Under the pieces are notes generated by a model that saw nothing but the letters and a program-made list of their open reading frames with translations, was not told the DNA's origin and searched no databases. DNA of 8,374 bases from NCBI GenBank assembly GCA_964358545.1, contig CAYHQN010000159.1:1-8374 (forward strand), written 5' to 3'. Positions 7,155 to 8,374 of the stretch are shown piece after piece (position 1 is the first letter of the stretch; every line of letters begins with the position of its first letter). Both the position numbers and the translations under genes were made by a program. The stretch comes from CAINVV01 sp031432175. Its GTDB lineage: Bacteria > Bacteroidota > Bacteroidia > Bacteroidales > Prolixibacteraceae.

Positions 7155-7931
7155 ATGATGAGAAATTTCACCCCAAAATACATGCTTTTGCTGCTTTTGT
7201 TTGGCAGTACTCATCTCCTTAAAGCACAGCCTGCCGCTTTGCAGGATTCGCTGACCAAAGGCAACCAGCTTTATACTTCGGGGAAATATACCGCAGCAGT
7301 TAATACATACGAGGCAATTTCAGCCAAAGGGTTCGAGTCTTTCGAGCTCTATTACAACCTCGGAAACGCCCTTTACAAATCCAACAACATCACTTATGCC
7401 ATCCTCAACTACGAGCGGGCGCTGAAACTTTCACCCGGTAACGAAGATGCACTCTTCAACCTCAATATGGCCAAACGGCAGGTGGTCGATAACATCGACC
7501 TCCTTCCGGAACCCGGTTTTCTGCGCTGGTGGCACGAACTCATCAGCTCCCGCCCGGCCGATAGCTGGGGCACGCACTCACTCATCAGTTTTTTTCTCTT
7601 CCTTACTTTAATAGCGCTTTTCCTCTTTGCCACCACCATCCGGAACAAACAGCTTACCTTCTGGTTCGCCGTTGTTGCCCTCTCATACAGCCTGGTCACC
7701 TTCTCCTTTGGCTCAAGCCAGCGGAGCAAACTGGTCCACCACAACAGCGGCGTCATCACCGAGCGTAGTGTCCGCATGAAAGGTTCTCCCAGTGAAACCG
7801 GAACTGAACTCTTCATCCTCCACGAAGGACTCAGCGTGCAAATCACCGACAAACTGGGCGACTGGATCGAAATCCGGCTTGCCGACGGAAATAAGGGGTG
7901 GGTGAAGGAGAGCGCGGTGATTCGGATTTAA
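7155..7931 (+). CDS. batE: BatE, TPR and SH3-like membrane protein
   Basis: I start at ATG 7155 (ATG 7158 is equally possible). The frame is open back to an ATG at 7056, but that start would put 33 residues, mostly encoded by the hairpin element, in front of an obvious signal peptide (residues 1-24, KYMLLLLLFG, ending KAQ). The 258-residue product has two TPR units (about 30-63 and 64-97, the second with YYNLGNALYKSNN and YERALKLSPGN), a Trp-rich link (LRWWHEL, 123-129), two TM helices (about 142-161 and 167-183), and a C-terminal bacterial SH3-like domain (about 197-258) ending GDWIEIRLADGNKGWVKES before VIRI. This is the standard BatE plan. The SH3-like domain should be on the periplasmic side if the signal peptide is cleaved and both helices span the membrane. 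It is the last gene of the cluster in view. Confidence 0.92.
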   Translation: MMRNFTPKYMLLLLLFGSTHLLKAQPAALQDSLTKGNQLYTSGKYTAAVNTYEAISAKGFESFELYYNLGNALYKSNNITYAILNYERALKLSPGNEDALFNLNMAKRQVVDNIDLLPEPGFLRWWHELISSRPADSWGTHSLISFFLFLTLIALFLFATTIRNKQLTFWFAVVALSYSLVTFSFGSSQRSKLVHHNSGVITERSVRMKGSPSETGTELFILHEGLSVQITDKLGDWIEIRLADGNKGWVKESAVIRI

Positions 7932-7976
7932 GGATGACTGGGACGACTGGGACGACTAGGACGACGGAGATGACGG
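7932..7976. repeat. 9-bp tandem repeat (GGACGACTG unit), five copies
   Basis: Five head-to-tail 9-bp units begin at the first base after the batE stop: 7932-7940, 7941-7949, 7950-7958, 7959-7967 and 7968-7976, with one or two changes in the outer copies. Looser G-rich GACT tracts continue to about 8010. The permuted unit gggacgact has the same pattern (purines, then YGACT) as the aaagtgact unit after batC. Confidence 0.85.
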
Positions 7977-8374
7977 AAGAAGACTGGGGGCCTAAGGACT
8001 AGGGGACTGGGAGATGAGAAAATGAGCGAAGTAACTTAGGGAACCCTTACTGAGACATTGTAATATAGAAATAGAACAACTGCAGACAAAAAAAACTATA
8101 AAAATCGTATTCGGATCACTTTATTTTCTCGCAATCAGGATAATATAAACCTTATTTTTATAATTAATCTTAGTAGAAAGGTAGATGTAAGGAGAACAGT
8201 ATCTTATTATCTTATTTTATGATCATTTGGAAATAAGATAATAAGATTAGGCTTCAATCCAATTCGCAATTCTACTAAGATAATAAGTTAAAAATAAGAT
8301 TTATATTATCGAAATTTTATCAGCGATTCAGCGAGAACATTATTTTGGTGTTTGTAACAATGGGTGATTGACAT
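7977..8374. other. Gene-free right end of the window
   Basis: No reading frame of useful length and no RNA gene is seen here on either strand. The part to about 8030 is G-rich and repetitive, like the tandem repeat before it. From about 8060 the sequence turns very AT-rich. It includes the nested palindrome at 8139-8310 and a possible outer pair of 7-bp arms, ttctcgc at 8126-8132 and gcgagaa at 8331-8337. No GC-rich hairpin with a T tract was found, so the end of the bat transcript is not visible as an intrinsic terminator. The right edge may be the upstream region of a gene outside the window. Confidence 0.6.
8139..8310. repeat. Nested AT-rich imperfect palindrome, about 172 bp
   Basis: Outer arms 8139-8178 and 8270-8310 are inverted copies: they share blocks of 11, 10 and 12 identical bases, broken by one mismatch and one 6/7-base variable patch. 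Inner arms 8201-8217 and 8231-8247 are a perfect 17-bp inverted repeat around a 13-nt loop, which holds the small palindrome atgatcat (8219-8226). Inner and outer arms share nearly the same centre (about 8224). They are separated on both sides by unpaired 22-nt segments of equal length (8179-8200 and 8248-8269). The 12-mer cttattatctta occurs three times (8203-8214 on +; 8234-8245 and 8276-8287 on -). It could be a MITE-like element, a structured RNA or an invertible segment; the sequence alone does not decide. Confidence 0.7.

Noticed and set aside
7932..8010. Possible CRISPR array
   Set aside because: Units are 9 bp and directly adjacent, with no spacers and no cas genes nearby.
8338..8360. 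Promoter-like tattttgg at the right end
   Set aside because: One mismatch to TAnnTTTG, no convincing -33 element, and no downstream gene in view to support it.

Overview
The window holds most of a Bacteroides-type 'Bat' (aerotolerance) locus from a member of the Bacteroidota, most likely order Bacteroidales. This rests on the gene order (MoxR ATPase, DUF58, BatD-like protein, BatA, BatB, BatC, BatD, BatE), the weak or absent Shine-Dalgarno sequences, the A-rich leaders, and the simple-sequence intergenic repeats. All genes are on the + strand. No gene looks broken, and I see no RNA gene, transposase or CRISPR array.

Layout: 1-303 is the 3' end of a MoxR-family AAA+ ATPase. A 137-nt gap with small tandem repeats follows. 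Then come a DUF58 protein (441-1322), a compact signal-peptide/one-TM protein that I read as a mini-BatD (1331-2353), batA (2350-3339), batB (3360-4406), batC (4403-5170), batD (5227-7029) and batE (7155-7931). Two junctions are ATGA overlaps (BatD-like/batA and batB/batC), and most other gaps are short, so this is probably one transcription unit. The two wider gaps inside it are 5171-5226, with a short repeat, and 7030-7154, with a two-hairpin REP-like element. The last 443 nt have no gene. They hold a 9-bp tandem repeat directly after batE and a large nested AT-rich palindrome (8139-8310).

How the genes work together (family knowledge plus inference): MoxR ATPases are thought to act as chaperones on von Willebrand A (vWA) domain partners. 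DUF58 is a cytosolic vWA-like partner. BatA and BatB are membrane-anchored vWA proteins with intact metal-binding (MIDAS) residues. BatC and BatE are exported or membrane TPR proteins. BatD and the mini-BatD have periplasmic beta-domains, one TM helix and a cytosolic helical domain. The likely product is an envelope complex that crosses the inner membrane. Its biochemical role is unsettled: the aerotolerance name comes from B. fragilis genetics.

The operon type is known. The points most worth a second look are the clear kinship of the 1331-2353 product to BatD, the paired-paralogue layout of the operon, the REP-like element between batD and batE, the 9-bp intergenic repeat family, and the palindrome at the right end.
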